NCBI GenBank assembly: GCA_030590165.1
Contig: JAUUZA010000038.1
Location: 1 to 5,931, forward strand
Direction of reading: 5' to 3'
Source: Candidatus Altarchaeota archaeon
Lineage (GTDB): Archaea > SpSt-1190
DNA: 5,931 bases
Below, piece by piece: positions 5,176-5,931 of the stretch (positions are counted from its first letter, which is position 1; each line of letters starts with the position of its first letter). Below the pieces are notes generated by a model. That model saw only the letters and a list, made by a program, of their open reading frames with translations, searched no databases and was not told the DNA's origin. The translations under genes and the position numbers were made by a program.

Positions 5176-5931
5176 ATGAGTCACGGACTTACCCAAAAAT
5201 TTGGTTCAAAACTTAGTGATTTTAAGTCGGTGCTATACAACTTAGTTGATTTTGAAGACAATCTGAAAAAAAAGAAAATTATTGAAGAAAATGACTTAGG
5301 GTATGGTATAGTCGGTGGTATGGCAGTTCAAATTTATTTACAAAAATTTAAAGAAGACTCACCGGATAAACAAACCAAACACAAATTGAAATCATTAACA
5401 AGACCTTCATTTGACATTGATGTTAAAATAAGCCAAGATTTCAAAGAAAATCTTTTTGACAATCTTAATGAATATAAAATTTCAGTGGGAAAATTAAACT
5501 TAGATAAATCTCCCTACAACCTTATAATAAATAAAAACAAGGAAGAACAACTCAATATACAATTAATAGATGACGAAGAAATTTTAAAAAATGAAAATAT
5601 GTTTGAAAAAGTTGAAATTTACAAGGGTTTGAAAGTCAATGTATTATCTCTTGAACATTTATTAGCCTTCAAAATATCTCGATATAATTCCCATAATAGA
5701 AATCTTGATTATTGTGATATTCTGGCATTGGCACCAGTTGTTGCTTCAAGAATTGAAAAAGGAACTTTTTCATATAATAATCTAAACACTCTCCTAACAG
5801 AGGTTTATCCAACTAATTCTGAAGAAAGTAATGGATTATATCAAAATTTCAAACATCTCGTTACTTTTTTCCAAGAAGAAAAAGCCAATTCTGAAAAAAT
5901 TACAAGGATGTACAACAAAATACACCAATGT
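5176..5931 (+). CDS. AbiEii-like nucleotidyltransferase (3' end outside window)
   Basis: An open frame of 252 codons runs from ATG to the window edge without a stop, so the C-terminus is missing. It has the nucleotidyltransferase-fold signature: IVGGMAVQIYL (45-55) is the GG-x-A helix motif, and RPSFDIDVKI (76-85) supplies the two metal-binding Asp residues (80 and 82) in the R-x-[ST]-x-D-I-D pattern. Downstream, VLSLEHLLAFKI (156-167) with Lys166 and LDYCDILAL (177-185) match the SLE-x-LLA-x-K and KD-x-x-D-[IL] segments of the AbiEii/DUF1814-type family. That family includes toxins of type IV abortive-infection systems that transfer nucleotides to RNA such as tRNA. The third carboxylate is not obvious. 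The usual AbiEi-like antitoxin is not upstream, where a divergent gene sits; a partner could lie beyond 5931. The ATG is supported by a TATA box 26.5 nt upstream. The fold is fairly sure; the role in defence is an inference. Confidence 0.8.
   Translation, partial: MSHGLTQKFGSKLSDFKSVLYNLVDFEDNLKKKKIIEENDLGYGIVGGMAVQIYLQKFKEDSPDKQTKHKLKSLTRPSFDIDVKISQDFKENLFDNLNEYKISVGKLNLDKSPYNLIINKNKEEQLNIQLIDDEEILKNENMFEKVEIYKGLKVNVLSLEHLLAFKISRYNSHNRNLDYCDILALAPVVASRIEKGTFSYNNLNTLLTEVYPTNSEESNGLYQNFKHLVTFFQEEKANSEKITRMYNKIHQC

Overview
The window is A+T-rich and gene-dense, and it looks archaeal, most probably from a small-genome lineage of the DPANN type (the lineage is an inference). Three things point to archaea. 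First, most genes have a TATA-like box centred roughly 23-28 nt upstream of the start codon and no Shine-Dalgarno sequence, the layout of leaderless archaeal transcripts. Second, the minus-strand gene at 4311-5069 begins with the PAN(V/L)-x-x-x-Y N-terminus of TGS-domain GTPases common in archaea. Third, a MinD ATPase follows CTP synthase. No RNA genes, insertion sequences, CRISPR arrays or tandem repeats are visible.

Left block (1-2327, all plus strand): the C-terminal 308 residues of CTP synthase (pyrG, cut by the window edge); a full-length MinD-family ATPase with a deviant Walker A motif and a clear C-terminal membrane-targeting helix; and a three-helix membrane protein whose predicted cytosolic tail resembles a PepSY-like domain. 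MinD and the membrane protein may work together at the membrane, but only adjacency supports this.

Middle block (2348-4314): an unrecognised minus-strand gene of 190 residues is divergent from a two-gene plus-strand unit. That unit is an unrecognised 168-residue protein joined by an ATGA overlap to a 257-residue protein resembling the phosphoribosylanthranilate isomerase (TrpF) type of TIM barrel. The barrel lacks the usual N-terminal catalytic Cys, and no other tryptophan gene is nearby. The 117-nt divergent gap holds TATA boxes for both directions.

Right block (4311-5931): a minus-strand TGS-domain P-loop protein, convergent with the TrpF-like gene (their stop codons overlap), lacks the region that should carry the G4/G5 guanine-specificity motifs. 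Divergent from it, a plus-strand gene runs off the window and encodes an AbiEii-like nucleotidyltransferase, the member of a family that includes toxin-antitoxin effectors. The gap between them carries a perfect 7-bp inverted repeat in the promoter region. The most unusual items are the TrpF-like pair, the shortened TGS protein and the nucleotidyltransferase.
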